From assembly GCA_041918615.1 (NCBI GenBank), contig JAYRVH010000043.1, positions 1 through 64,000 on the forward strand: DNA of 64,000 nucleotides, read 5' to 3'. Below are positions 31,462 to 40,432 of this stretch, piece by piece. Each line of letters begins with the position of its first letter. Positions within the stretch are counted from its first letter, which is position 1. This DNA comes from JAEUJM01 sp041918615. Lineage in GTDB: Bacteria > Actinomycetota > Acidimicrobiia > Acidimicrobiales > DATDAH01. The position numbers and the translations under genes were made by a program. Under the pieces are notes generated by a model. The model made no database searches, had not been told where the DNA came from, and saw only the letters and a list, made by a program, of their open reading frames with translations.

Positions 31462-33302
31462 GGGAGAGAGAGTGTACTGCCGCGCTCACCGCCCTGGCCG
31501 GTGTCGAGCCAGGTCTGCATCATCAGCACGGGCCACAGCCGGTAGGCGGCGTCCTCGCCCCCCTGGTGGGCCTCCCAGACGGCCCGGACCGTGGTCCGGT
31601 CGAACAGGTCCTCGTCGATGCCGGCGACGAGGTCGGCGCCCCATTCGCGGAGGGGCCCCCGGAGCCAGTCGCCCAAGGGCACGTTGAAGCCCATCTTCGG
31701 TCGCTCGAAGAGCTCCGAGGGCACGAACCGGCCCAACAGACGGCGGAGCGCCAGCTTGCCGCCCTGCTCGCCGAGGCGGTCACGGGACGGGATCCGCCAG
31801 GCCACCTCGGCCACGGCGGGATCGAGGAACGGGGCGCGGCCCTCCAGGCTGATGGACATGGTTGCCCGGTCCATCTTCACGAGCACGTCGTCGGGCAGGA
31901 AGGTGGCGGTGTCGAGCTCCATCATCCAGTCGAGACGGTCCTCGAAACGGGGGTGGGCCACCCGCTCGGTGAACGCCGTGGGCGGCAGCTTCGAGCCCCA
32001 CACGACGGAGGTCGGGTCGGCCCAACTGGCGAGGCGATCCAGGTGCTCCTGGTGCCAGGCCGGCACCGGTGCCGGGCGTCGCGCCAGTCTGCGCAGTCGA
32101 CCGGCAGCGGGCGGGCCGGCGACGGGATCCCGGCTCCACAGGTGGTGCCAGTAGCCGCCGAACAGCTCGTCGCCACCGTCGCCCGACAGGGCCACGGTGA
32201 CGTGTCGGCGGGCAAGGCGCGCCAGGAGGACCGTCGGGATCTGCGACTGGTCGGCGAAGGGCTCGTCGTAGAGGGAGGGCAGCTCGGGAATCACCGCCTG
32301 GGCCTCGGCGGGGCTCACCTCGATCTCGGTGTGGTCGGTACCGAGCACCTCGGCCACGCGGCGGGCGAACGGGGCTTCGTCGAAGGCCTCGTCGGCGAAG
32401 CCCACGGTGAAGGTGCGCACCGGCCCGGCGTGATGGAGCCCCATGAGGGCCACGATGATCGACGAGTCGATGCCACCCGACAGGAAGGCCCCGAGGGGCA
32501 CGTCGGAGACCAGTCGGCTGCGCACCGACCTGGTGAGGGCCTCGTCGAGGGCCTCGTCGGCCTCGGCCTCGTCGGCGAAGGGTCGGCGCCCGGCCGTGAG
32601 GGCCAGGTCGGTGACGGACCAGTAGGGCTCGACCTTCTCACCGTCGGCTTCCGACCAGGTGAACAGGCTGGCGGGCGGCAGCTTCTTCACCGCGTGGTAC
32701 ACGGAATGCGGCGCCGGGATGTAGGTGTGGCGCAACAGCAGTGCCACCGCATCGCGGTCGACATCGGCCCTGAATCCAGGGTCGGCCCGCAGCACCCGGA
32801 GCTCGGACCCGAAACGCAGCAGGCCGCCCTGCCACCCGTAGTAGAGGGGCTTCTCACCGAACCGGTCACGGCCGAGCACGAGCCGGCGGTCCTGGGAGTC
32901 CCAGGCCGCGAAGGCGAACATGCCGACGGCGCGCTCGGCGGCGCGACGGGCGCCCCAGAGGGCGATGGCGGCCAACAGCACCTCGGTGTCGGACCGCCCC
33001 CGGAAGGCCCAGCCGTCACGATCGAGCTCGGCCCGGAGGTCGCCGGCGTTGTAGAGCTCGCCGTTGTAGGTGAGCAGGTGACGGCGGTCGGGCGACCACA
33101 TGGGCTGGTGCCCGGCCTCCGACAGGTCGACGATCGCCAGGCGGCGCGCGCCGAAGGCCACCCCGCCCGCGGCGTCGACCTCCACTCCCCCGTCGTCGGG
33201 TCCCCGATGGACGAGTGAGTCGGTCATCGCTGCCGCCACGGACGCGAGTGCCTCCGCTGTCGCGCTGTGGCGCGGGTCGAACAACCCCGCGATGCCACAC
33301 AT
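31458..33302 (-). CDS. asnB: Glutamine-hydrolysing asparagine synthase-like amidotransferase
   Basis: 614 residues from ATG at 33302. The class II glutaminase domain starts with nucleophile Cys2 (MCGIAGLFDP) and has HRGPDDGG and YNGELYN. The C-terminal synthase domain has the PP-loop LSGGIDSSIIVALM and SGDGGDELFGGYW, then RAPFLDPAVAEVAW. Homologs in surface-polysaccharide and antibiotic clusters amidate sugar uronates or carrier-bound acids rather than making free asparagine. Being coupled between a GT4 and the fused dioxygenase, amidation of the glycan or its aminoacyl group is more likely than housekeeping. It overlaps the GT4 stop by one base (TGATG). Confidence 0.9.
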   Translation of the reverse strand: MCGIAGLFDPRHSATAEALASVAAAMTDSLVHRGPDDGGVEVDAAGGVAFGARRLAIVDLSEAGHQPMWSPDRRHLLTYNGELYNAGDLRAELDRDGWAFRGRSDTEVLLAAIALWGARRAAERAVGMFAFAAWDSQDRRLVLGRDRFGEKPLYYGWQGGLLRFGSELRVLRADPGFRADVDRDAVALLLRHTYIPAPHSVYHAVKKLPPASLFTWSEADGEKVEPYWSVTDLALTAGRRPFADEAEADEALDEALTRSVRSRLVSDVPLGAFLSGGIDSSIIVALMGLHHAGPVRTFTVGFADEAFDEAPFARRVAEVLGTDHTEIEVSPAEAQAVIPELPSLYDEPFADQSQIPTVLLARLARRHVTVALSGDGGDELFGGYWHHLWSRDPVAGPPAAGRLRRLARRPAPVPAWHQEHLDRLASWADPTSVVWGSKLPPTAFTERVAHPRFEDRLDWMMELDTATFLPDDVLVKMDRATMSISLEGRAPFLDPAVAEVAWRIPSRDRLGEQGGKLALRRLLGRFVPSELFERPKMGFNVPLGDWLRGPLREWGADLVAGIDEDLFDRTTVRAVWEAHQGGEDAAYRLWPVLMMQTWLDTGQGGERGSTLSLP

Positions 33303-34423
33303 CAGCGCTCCCTGACGGCGCGCAGGCCCCGCTCGATCTCGGCCAGGGTGGCCGGCCCACCGACCTCGACGGTGTGCTCGGCACGGACCGTCGCGGCGCC
33401 CACGGCACCGAGACGGGAACGCAGGTCGCCGGCCTCGAGCAACTCGACCACCCGGTCGGTCATGGCCTCGACGTCGAGGTAGGGCACGACGAACCCGCAG
33501 CCCTTGGAAACCAGTTCGGTGGCCCCCCCGTTGTCGAACGTCACGATCGGGACGCCCATGGCGGCCACCTCCATGCACACGCGGGGGAACGGGTCCTCAC
33601 GGGACGTCAGCGTGAAGACGTCCATGAGCTCATAGTAGGAGTAGGGGTCGGGCCGGCTCCCCAGGAAGTGCACCCGGTCGCCGATCGACGCACCGAGTAT
33701 CCGGCTCTCCACCTGCCAGAACTCGGGACCCCCCCGCTCGCCCCCGAGCCAGATGAAGTGCACGGGGCGCCCGCCACTGCGCTCCTGCACCGCCTTGGCC
33801 ATGCGGACGAAGAGGTCGGGTCCTTTGCGCCAGTCGGTCGTGCCGGCGGCGCCCACCACGAGCGCATCGTCGGGAATGCCGAGCTGCCGCCGCTGCTCGG
33901 CACGGTCGGCGTCGCTCCCCCGGCGCACCCCGGAGAGGTCGACCGACCCGTGCACGACCGCGATCCGGTCCTCGGCGACGTCGTACTCCTCGACGAGCAT
34001 CTTCGCCACACGGCGCGAGACCGCGAGGAAGCGGTCGGTCTGGGCGAGGAGCGCCGACCGTTCCTCGGCGTCGAACCAGTGCCGGAAGGGCATCGACAGC
34101 TCGGGGACGCGGCTGATGATGTACGGGCGGTGCCGGGGGAGGTGCGCGAGGCAGCCGGCGGCGAAGATGCTGTTGAGGTAGAGGACCGAGCACGCGGGGA
34201 CACGAGGGCCACGTCCTGGGGCGAAGAGCCGAGGGGCGACCCTGGTCGGGGCGACCGAGGCGAACTCGTCGAGCATCGAGCCCCCGTCCTCGCCGAGCCT
34301 CGCGACGATCACCTCGACCTCCAGGTCGGCGTTCGCCACGAGCCAGCGCAGCACGTGGAGGAGCGACATCGGGGCGCCGGTGCGCGTCATCTCGTGTGAT
34401 GCCATCACCACGCGGTCAGGCAC
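33302..34423 (-). CDS. Tandem GT4 paralog 1 (intact motifs)
   Basis: 373 residues from GTG at 34423, which lies 8 nt inside the neighbouring paralog's end. The N-domain begins VVMASHEMTRTGAPMSLLHV. Donor-site Lys is in TTDWRKGPDLFVRMA and the acidic block is REDPFPRVCMEVAAMGVP. VPYLDVEAMTDRVVELLE gives the family ending. It lacks the HVHELE element found in most of the others, having SRVPELSMPFRHW instead, and shares that with paralog 9. It ends where the asparagine synthase begins, so it is the member nearest the modifying enzymes. Confidence 0.88.
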   Translation of the reverse strand: MPDRVVMASHEMTRTGAPMSLLHVLRWLVANADLEVEVIVARLGEDGGSMLDEFASVAPTRVAPRLFAPGRGPRVPACSVLYLNSIFAAGCLAHLPRHRPYIISRVPELSMPFRHWFDAEERSALLAQTDRFLAVSRRVAKMLVEEYDVAEDRIAVVHGSVDLSGVRRGSDADRAEQRRQLGIPDDALVVGAAGTTDWRKGPDLFVRMAKAVQERSGGRPVHFIWLGGERGGPEFWQVESRILGASIGDRVHFLGSRPDPYSYYELMDVFTLTSREDPFPRVCMEVAAMGVPIVTFDNGGATELVSKGCGFVVPYLDVEAMTDRVVELLEAGDLRSRLGAVGAATVRAEHTVEVGGPATLAEIERGLRAVRER

Positions 34424-35573
34424 AGCGCCTCCACTCCTCGAGGTCGGCGAACAGCGCAGGCGCCCCGGTCGAGACGTCGTGGAACGCACGGACCCGGGCG
34501 GCGGCCCGGTCCCCGATCTCGGCCCGCAGAGACGCTTCGCCGAGCAGCCGCTCGACGCTGTCCGCCATCGCCTCGACGTCGAGGCAGGGCACCACGATCC
34601 CGCACTCGTCGTCGCCCACGAACTCGGCCGTGCCGGTGTTGTCGAAGCACACCACCGGCGTGCCGAGCACCGAGCTCTCGAGACAGGCGAGGGGGAAGGC
34701 GTCGTCGCGGGACGTGCAGGCGAACACGTCGAAGAGCTCGAACAAGGGCGCTGGTCGGGGTCGTGGCCCGACGAGGTGGACCGTGCCCGCGAGCCCGGCC
34801 CGCTCGATGTCGAATTCCAGCCACTGCGTCTCGAACGCCGTGGGGCTCGTGCTCAACCAGACGAGGTGCACCGCCCGTCCGAGGGCTCGGCGGCGCAACA
34901 CCATGGCCAGGCTCGGCGTGACCCCGATGGCGCCGACGACCATTGCCCCTTCGGGGATGGCGAGTTGCGCACGGAGATCGGTGGCCGGTTCCTCCCGCTG
35001 GGTGAGGAAGGCGTCGACGTCGAAGAACCCGTGGTGCCGCACCACGCGGTCAGGGTCGATGTCGTGGTTGTTCACGAGGTTCGCCATCACGAGGTCGGAC
35101 GCGGCGACGAACCGGTCGACACGGGAAGCCAGGAGCTCGTGGTCGTGGGCCGACCCCTGGACACCCATGGCCCCTTCGAGTTCGTGCACGTGGCTGATGA
35201 CCAGGCGATCACGGCGGCCGAGCAGCGGGACGGCCCGGATGCTGGTGACGCCGTTGCAGTAGAGCGTGGGCACCGACCGCAGGTGGAAGCACCACCGACG
35301 CGCCAGCAGGGCCCGGGCCAGGGCCGCCAGTCGGTGGAGACCCGCACGCACCAGCCATCGGGAGGCCCGGCCGTCCCGGAGGTCGGACAGCGCCCGCACC
35401 GGCCCCAAGGCCCGGAAGTCGTCGACGAGCGGCCCGCCGTCGAGGAGCAGGACCTCGTAGGTCAGGTCGGTGTGCCGGTCCAGCCAACGCACGAAGTCGA
35501 GGAGCATCACCGACGCGCCGGTACTCGTCGCGTCGCTCCCGACGAACAGCACCTCGGGCCGGCGTCTCCTCAT
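34416..35573 (-). CDS. Tandem GT4 paralog 2 (lysine block deleted)
   Basis: 385 residues, ATG overlapping the next stop (ATGA). The front is VLFVGSDATSTGASVMLLDF, with ISHVHELEGAMGVQGSAHDH in the middle. Compared with paralog 3, the stretch that should read GVTQWRKGPDLF is shortened to GVTPSLAMVLRRRALG. About nine residues including the conserved Lys are missing. The acidic block is still present as RDDAFPLACLESS. The fold would stay but phosphate binding should suffer, so this may be a weakened or non-catalytic member. It is closely related to paralog 3 throughout, so the loss is recent. Confidence 0.85.
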   Translation of the reverse strand: MRRRRPEVLFVGSDATSTGASVMLLDFVRWLDRHTDLTYEVLLLDGGPLVDDFRALGPVRALSDLRDGRASRWLVRAGLHRLAALARALLARRWCFHLRSVPTLYCNGVTSIRAVPLLGRRDRLVISHVHELEGAMGVQGSAHDHELLASRVDRFVAASDLVMANLVNNHDIDPDRVVRHHGFFDVDAFLTQREEPATDLRAQLAIPEGAMVVGAIGVTPSLAMVLRRRALGRAVHLVWLSTSPTAFETQWLEFDIERAGLAGTVHLVGPRPRPAPLFELFDVFACTSRDDAFPLACLESSVLGTPVVCFDNTGTAEFVGDDECGIVVPCLDVEAMADSVERLLGEASLRAEIGDRAAARVRAFHDVSTGAPALFADLEEWRRCA

Positions 35574-36787
35574 GGCCGGGGCCACCATGCCTCGATGTCG
35601 CGGTAGAGCGACGGGGCCCCCACGGACACGTCGAACTCGGCGCGGACCCGGGTCGCCGCCCGCTCCCCCACCACGCGACGGAGCTCAGGGTCGTCGAGCA
35701 GCATGGTCACGCGATCCGCCATGGCCTCGACGTCGAGGTAGTCCACCATGTAGCCACAGTCGCCGTCGCCGGCGAACTCGGCCATTCCCGTGTTGTCGAA
35801 GCACACGATGGGCGTGCCGAGCAGTGAGCTCTCGAGACAGACCAGGGGGAAGGGATCCTCCCTCGATGTCAGCACGTACACGTCGAACAGCCGGAACCAC
35901 CGCGCCGGGGAAGGATCGGGACCGAGGAGGTGCACCCGGTCACCGAGCCCCGCCCGCTCGATGTCCTTGCGGAGCGCGATGGTCTCGTCAGCGTCGGGGT
36001 CCGCCCCCACCCAGACGAGATGGACCTCGCGACCGTCGGGGCGACTCCTGAGCACCTGGGCCAGCAGCAGGAAGAGGTCTGGCCCCTTCCGCCACTGGGT
36101 CACGCCCACGGCACCGACCACGCCCGCGGTCGCGGGGATGCCACAGCTCTCCCGCGCCGCGAGGACAGCGCCGTCCTCGGGGGGCGTTCCCGCCATCGCC
36201 TCGACGTCGATGAACTCGTAGTGACGGACGACCAGGTCCGGCTCGACCTCGTAGGTGTCCATCAGGAGGCGGCGAACGCGCTCCGAGGCGGCAACGAAAC
36301 GGTCCGTGGCGGAGAACAGGATCTCGAGCACCTCGGGGGAGGTCGAGCGGAAGGCCCCTTCCATCTCGTGGACGTGGGTGATGACGACACGCGACGGGTC
36401 CGGGGGCCCGAGGAGGGGCAGCACGCTGACGCTCGAGATGCTGTTGCAGTAGACGACGGGGGCATGTCGCAACGAGCGGACGGCGGCGCGTTCACGGGAC
36501 CGGCGGCCAACAGGCGCGAGACGGCCCAGGCCGATCCGCTCGAGTGCCCTGGAGACCCAGCCCCTGCCGAGGTCGGCCAGCACGGTCACCGGGGCCAGGG
36601 CGGCGAAGTCGTCGACCAGCGGCCCACCGTCGACCACGACGAGCTGGAAGGTCAGGTCGGTGTTGTCACGCAGCCAGCGCATGAAGTACAGCAACATGAG
36701 CGGGGCGCCGGTCCTCGTCGCGTCGTGGCCGACGAAGAGCAGGTCCGGGGGAGGCCCGCCCGCGTTGCCTGTGGTCTTCCGGTTCAC
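35570..36787 (-). CDS. Tandem GT4 paralog 3 (intact motifs)
   Basis: 405 residues from GTG at 36787 (GTGA overlap). The front is LLFVGHDATRTGAPLMLLYF at about 16-35 and THVHEMEGAF at about 137-146. Lys234 is in QWRKGPDLFL and REDPFPLVCLESSLLGTP lies around 305. CFDNTGMAEFAGDGDCGY is the acceptor-proximal loop shared with paralogs 2 and 7. It is the longest and best conserved intact member, and serves well as the reference for the group. No membrane helix or signal peptide is present, so it acts at the cytoplasmic face. Confidence 0.9.
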   Translation of the reverse strand: MNRKTTGNAGGPPPDLLFVGHDATRTGAPLMLLYFMRWLRDNTDLTFQLVVVDGGPLVDDFAALAPVTVLADLGRGWVSRALERIGLGRLAPVGRRSRERAAVRSLRHAPVVYCNSISSVSVLPLLGPPDPSRVVITHVHEMEGAFRSTSPEVLEILFSATDRFVAASERVRRLLMDTYEVEPDLVVRHYEFIDVEAMAGTPPEDGAVLAARESCGIPATAGVVGAVGVTQWRKGPDLFLLLAQVLRSRPDGREVHLVWVGADPDADETIALRKDIERAGLGDRVHLLGPDPSPARWFRLFDVYVLTSREDPFPLVCLESSLLGTPIVCFDNTGMAEFAGDGDCGYMVDYLDVEAMADRVTMLLDDPELRRVVGERAATRVRAEFDVSVGAPSLYRDIEAWWPRP

Positions 36788-37965
36788 GCACTCACCGCCT
36801 TGATCTGCTCCCACAACCGGGGCACGGCGCCCGCGACCCCGTTGGCCGCGTGCACCCGGGCGGATGCGACCGCCCCCAAGGAGTCTCGCAGCTCAGGATC
36901 GGCCACCAGTGCAGCGATGCGCTCGGCCATGGCGTGCAGGTCGAGGTACGGGCACACGAAGCCCGCCTCGTCGTCGCCCACGAGGTCGGCGAGCTCATGG
37001 CCGGCGAAACAGACGACCGGGGCACCATCGGCTGCCGCTTCGAGCACGGCCATCGGGTGGTCGGGGCCCCAGCCCGTGTGCACCACGACCTGGCAGAGCT
37101 CGGCGTACCGCGGCGACGGGTCCACGGCCGCCAACACGGTCACCTGGTCGAGGAGGCCGGCGCACTCGATGTCGTGGAGCACCCAACCGTCGGACGCGTG
37201 CTCGGGGGCCACACAGAGCAGAACGGCGGGTGCGCCGGTGTGACGACGCATCACGACCGCCAAGGAGGCACAGGGAGAGGGCGGGTCGACCGCGGAGGCC
37301 CCGAAAGAGCCGACCACGACCGCATCGGCGGCGATGCCGAGGGAGCGGCGCAGGCGCCCGACCTCATCGGGGAGTCGGCTCCGTCGGCGGTCCCCCGTGG
37401 CGATGATCTCCGGCATGCGCGCCACGCGCCTGGGATCGAGCCCGTGCTCACCGCGGAGCTCCTCGGCTCCCACTCGGGTGACCGGGAGGAAGCGGTCGAC
37501 CCGGTCGAGGAGCAGCCCGAGATCGATCGCGGACAGGGGGTGCCGGAGCGGGTGGGCCGACTCGGGAACCCGGCAGAGCACGGCGGCCGTGCCCGGTCGC
37601 AGGTACCGAAGCACCTGGACCGCGAGCACGGTGTGCAGGTAGACGGTGTCGCCCGCCCGAAGCCGGTGGAGGCCGAGGCGGCGGCCACGGACCCGCTGAG
37701 CGGCCCTTCGCAGGCCGACCCGCCCGAGGAGCCGTTCGGTCAACGCGGCGGGAGACCGCCGGGGCAGGTCGGGCACGACACCGGTGGGCGCCACGGACGC
37801 GAACTGGGTGGTGAGGGGCCCGCCCCGCTGGAGGAGCACCGAGACCTCGCCACACCCCAGGCCCACGAAGCCGCGGACGATCTCGACGAGCGCGGCGGTC
37901 TCGGCGGTGTCCTCGCCGTGACGGCCGACCACCACGACCCGCCGGCGGGCGACGTCCGCGCTCAT
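36784..37965 (-). CDS. Tandem GT4-like paralog 4 (degenerate class)
   Basis: 393 residues, ATG overlapping the next stop. The front reads VVVVGRHGEDTAETAALVEI, quite unlike the TRTGAP front of the intact members. The middle has GDTVYLHTVLAVQVLRYL and LCRVPESAHPLRHPLSAIDL. The place of the Lys block holds GSFGASAVDPPSPCASLA, with no lysine. The acidic block is changed to GPDHPMAVLEAAADGAP, so spacing and first acid are lost. The end YLDLHAMAERIAALVADPEL still shows descent from the same family. It may bind sugars or partner an active member rather than catalyse. Confidence 0.8.
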   Translation of the reverse strand: MSADVARRRVVVVGRHGEDTAETAALVEIVRGFVGLGCGEVSVLLQRGGPLTTQFASVAPTGVVPDLPRRSPAALTERLLGRVGLRRAAQRVRGRRLGLHRLRAGDTVYLHTVLAVQVLRYLRPGTAAVLCRVPESAHPLRHPLSAIDLGLLLDRVDRFLPVTRVGAEELRGEHGLDPRRVARMPEIIATGDRRRSRLPDEVGRLRRSLGIAADAVVVGSFGASAVDPPSPCASLAVVMRRHTGAPAVLLCVAPEHASDGWVLHDIECAGLLDQVTVLAAVDPSPRYAELCQVVVHTGWGPDHPMAVLEAAADGAPVVCFAGHELADLVGDDEAGFVCPYLDLHAMAERIAALVADPELRDSLGAVASARVHAANGVAGAVPRLWEQIKAVSA

Positions 37966-39161
37966 GGTGTGCGCGCCTGGGCAGCCTCGGTGAGGGCGGC
38001 CACCTCGTCCAGGAGCCGACGACCGACGACCTCAGGCCCGTGGACACGCGCCACCGCCTCGAGCATGGCGACGCGGTTCCTCGCGAGTGCGTCGCTGCTC
38101 TCGAGCAGGCGCGACACCTGGTCGGCCAGGGCCACGACGTCGAGGTACGGCGCCACGTGCTGCGGGTCGCCGAGGTACACGAGATCAGCAAGCCGGTTCC
38201 CCTCGAAGCACAACACGGGCACTCCGCTCGCCGCCCGCTGGAGGTAGGCGAACGGGTAGTCGTCGATCCTCGTGAGCAGGATCAGCACGTCGCACAGCTC
38301 GAGGTACGCCAGGAGCTCGGAGCCCGCCTCGACCGCGTGCACTCCCGAGACCAGCCCGGTCTGCTGCAGGTCGTGCTCCATCCAGAAGCCGGCCTCCGAC
38401 TCGGCATACCCCCAGATCAACTCGACCGCACGATCGCCGGAGCGGCGCGAGACCATCGACCACAACAGCACGCCGAGATCCGGCGAGTCGGCGTCGGACG
38501 CCCCGAATGACCCGACCACCACGGCGCCGGGTCGGATGTCCAGCCGGCGCCTGAGCTGCTCGCGCTCACCCGACCGGTCGGGGAGACGATCGTCGGGCGG
38601 TACGAAGAGCTCGGGCATCCTGCGGACCCGGTCGGGGTCGAGACCGTGCACCTCCACCATCTCGGTGAGCCCAGCCGTCGTGACGGCCAGGAAGCGATCG
38701 ACCCGGCGCAGGAGCACCCGGAGGTCATCGGCGACGAGCGGGTGGCGGAGGGGGTGCACGTCCTCCGCCAGCCGGCACAGCACCACGGGCCGGTCCGAGG
38801 GCAGGTATCGCAGCACCTGCACGCCCAGGACGGTGTGGAGGTAGACCGCGTCGCCCGGCCCCCACTGGTCGAGGTGCAGGCGCGCAGCGCGACGCCGGTA
38901 ACCCGCACCGCGAAGGCGAAGAGCGAAACAGACGCGTTCGACGATCGCCGCCCGGGAGCGCGACTCGAGCGCGGCGACCACCGTGGTCGGCGCCACCTGC
39001 TCGAACTCGTCCAGGAGTGCCCCACCGGCCAGCAACAGCACCTCGACCCGCACCTCACCGGTGGCCGCCAGCGCACGGACCAGCTCGACGAGGGCGACCG
39101 TCTCGGCGGTCGGGTCGGCCCGACGGTGCACCACGACGAGCCGGGGGATGGCGGAGCTCAC
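37962..39161 (-). CDS. Tandem GT4-like paralog 5 (degenerate class)
   Basis: 399 residues from GTG at 39161 (GTGA). A close relative of paralog 4: GDAVYLHTVLGVQVLRYLPS, CRLAEDVHPLRHPLVADDL and RMPELFVPPDDRLPDR. The Lys block is GSFGASDADSPDLGVLLWS without lysine. The catalytic-face block is RIDDYPFAYLQRAASGVP, where the second glutamate is replaced by glutamine. Both substitutions argue against normal GT4 catalysis. The C-terminus ends EVAALTEAAQARTP. The three degenerate members 4-6 are contiguous, which points to duplication after the class had already changed. Confidence 0.8.
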   Translation of the reverse strand: MSSAIPRLVVVHRRADPTAETVALVELVRALAATGEVRVEVLLLAGGALLDEFEQVAPTTVVAALESRSRAAIVERVCFALRLRGAGYRRRAARLHLDQWGPGDAVYLHTVLGVQVLRYLPSDRPVVLCRLAEDVHPLRHPLVADDLRVLLRRVDRFLAVTTAGLTEMVEVHGLDPDRVRRMPELFVPPDDRLPDRSGEREQLRRRLDIRPGAVVVGSFGASDADSPDLGVLLWSMVSRRSGDRAVELIWGYAESEAGFWMEHDLQQTGLVSGVHAVEAGSELLAYLELCDVLILLTRIDDYPFAYLQRAASGVPVLCFEGNRLADLVYLGDPQHVAPYLDVVALADQVSRLLESSDALARNRVAMLEAVARVHGPEVVGRRLLDEVAALTEAAQARTP

Positions 39162-40345
39162 GCTACGGCGTCCCTGAGGTCCGCCCACAACAGCGCCGCG
39201 TAGCCGGCGACGCCATGGCGGTCGAGGACGCGACGCGCCGCCCCCTCGCCCAGCTTCTGATAGAGCTCGCGGTCCTCGGCCAGCGCCACGATCGCGTCCG
39301 CCACGGCGACCACGTCGAGGTACGGGACCACGAAGCCGCCCTCGTTCTCCCCCACGAAGGCGGCCAACTCGTTGCCCTCGAAGCAGATCAGGGGAACTCC
39401 TTCGGCAGCGACCTCCAGGTAGACAGGGGGCACCGGCGCATCGAGGCGGCTGAGGTAGGCGAGGACGTCGCAGTGCGGGAAGTAGCGCTCCATCTCCGCT
39501 GCCGAGCGGAAGAGGCGCACCGATCCGACCAGGCCGGTGCGCTCGAGATCGTGCTCGATCCAGAAGGCTGTCGACTCCCGATCGGCCACCCAGAGGCACA
39601 ACAGGGGGTGGAGGCGCGCCCGGCGCGTGAGCAGCGATGCAAGTGCGACCGAGTGATCGGGGGGGTCCTCCGGCGGTGATGGCGAATAGGCCCCGATGAC
39701 GAACGCGTCCGGCTCGATGCCCAGTGCCGATCTCGTGCCCGCGGGACCGGCCGCCTCGGAGGGCAGGCGGGGGTCCGTCGGCTGGATGAGGGGCTCGATC
39801 CGATGGATGCGACCGCGGGGAACACCGTGCCGCTTCACGAGCTCGTCGACCTTCCACTGCGTCTCCGCCAGGAACCGGTCGACGCGTTTGACGAGCAATC
39901 GCTGGTTCGGCCTGGTCAGGCCCCAGCCCTGGGCCTCGGTGGACTCGGCCACCCGGCAGAGTACTGGGGGTCGGTCTCCGGGGAGGTAGTTGAGGGCCTG
40001 GACGGCGGTCGGCGAGTGGAGGTAGACGACGTCTTCGGGACCCCATGAGGACAGTCCGAGCCTCGCCGCCCGCTTCTGGAAGCCTCGACGGGACATGCGG
40101 AGGCGGAACCACAGACGCTCGATGACGGCATCGCGCGACGTGCGATCGAGATCGGCCACGACCGTTGTCGGGGCGGCCCGCTCGATCTCGTCGGACAGCG
40201 GGCCACGCGTGAACAGCAGGACCCGGACGTCGGCCTCGGTGTGCTCGGTCAGCCATCGGACCGTGTCGATGAGGACGAGGCCCTCGCGGGTCCGTTCTGC
40301 CGAATCGGCGACGACGAGCACACGGGGCACCGGGGTTTCGCTCAC
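39158..40345 (-). CDS. Tandem GT4-like paralog 6 (degenerate class)
   Basis: 395 residues from GTG at 40345. The next gene upstream ends 87 bp away, the largest gap within the array, so a second promoter could sit at 40346-40432. The front is VLVVADSAERTREGLVLIDT and the middle PEDVVYLHSPTAVQALNYLP. The Lys block reads GAYSPSPPEDPPDHSVALAS, with no lysine. The acidic block is SRLDAPVPPVYLEVAAEGVP, with one extra residue between the acids. FVVPYLDVVAVADAIVALAE follows. It groups with 4 and 5, yet keeps a terminal glutamate, so it is the least altered of the three. Confidence 0.8.
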   Translation of the reverse strand: MSETPVPRVLVVADSAERTREGLVLIDTVRWLTEHTEADVRVLLFTRGPLSDEIERAAPTTVVADLDRTSRDAVIERLWFRLRMSRRGFQKRAARLGLSSWGPEDVVYLHSPTAVQALNYLPGDRPPVLCRVAESTEAQGWGLTRPNQRLLVKRVDRFLAETQWKVDELVKRHGVPRGRIHRIEPLIQPTDPRLPSEAAGPAGTRSALGIEPDAFVIGAYSPSPPEDPPDHSVALASLLTRRARLHPLLCLWVADRESTAFWIEHDLERTGLVGSVRLFRSAAEMERYFPHCDVLAYLSRLDAPVPPVYLEVAAEGVPLICFEGNELAAFVGENEGGFVVPYLDVVAVADAIVALAEDRELYQKLGEGAARRVLDRHGVAGYAALLWADLRDAVA

Positions 40346-40432
40346 GACCACGCGGCCCTCTGGACGAGCGCACGGGGCACGGCGCACCGATCGCGCCCTG
40401 GCAACAGCCCGTTGGTGGCATTCCTCGGCAGG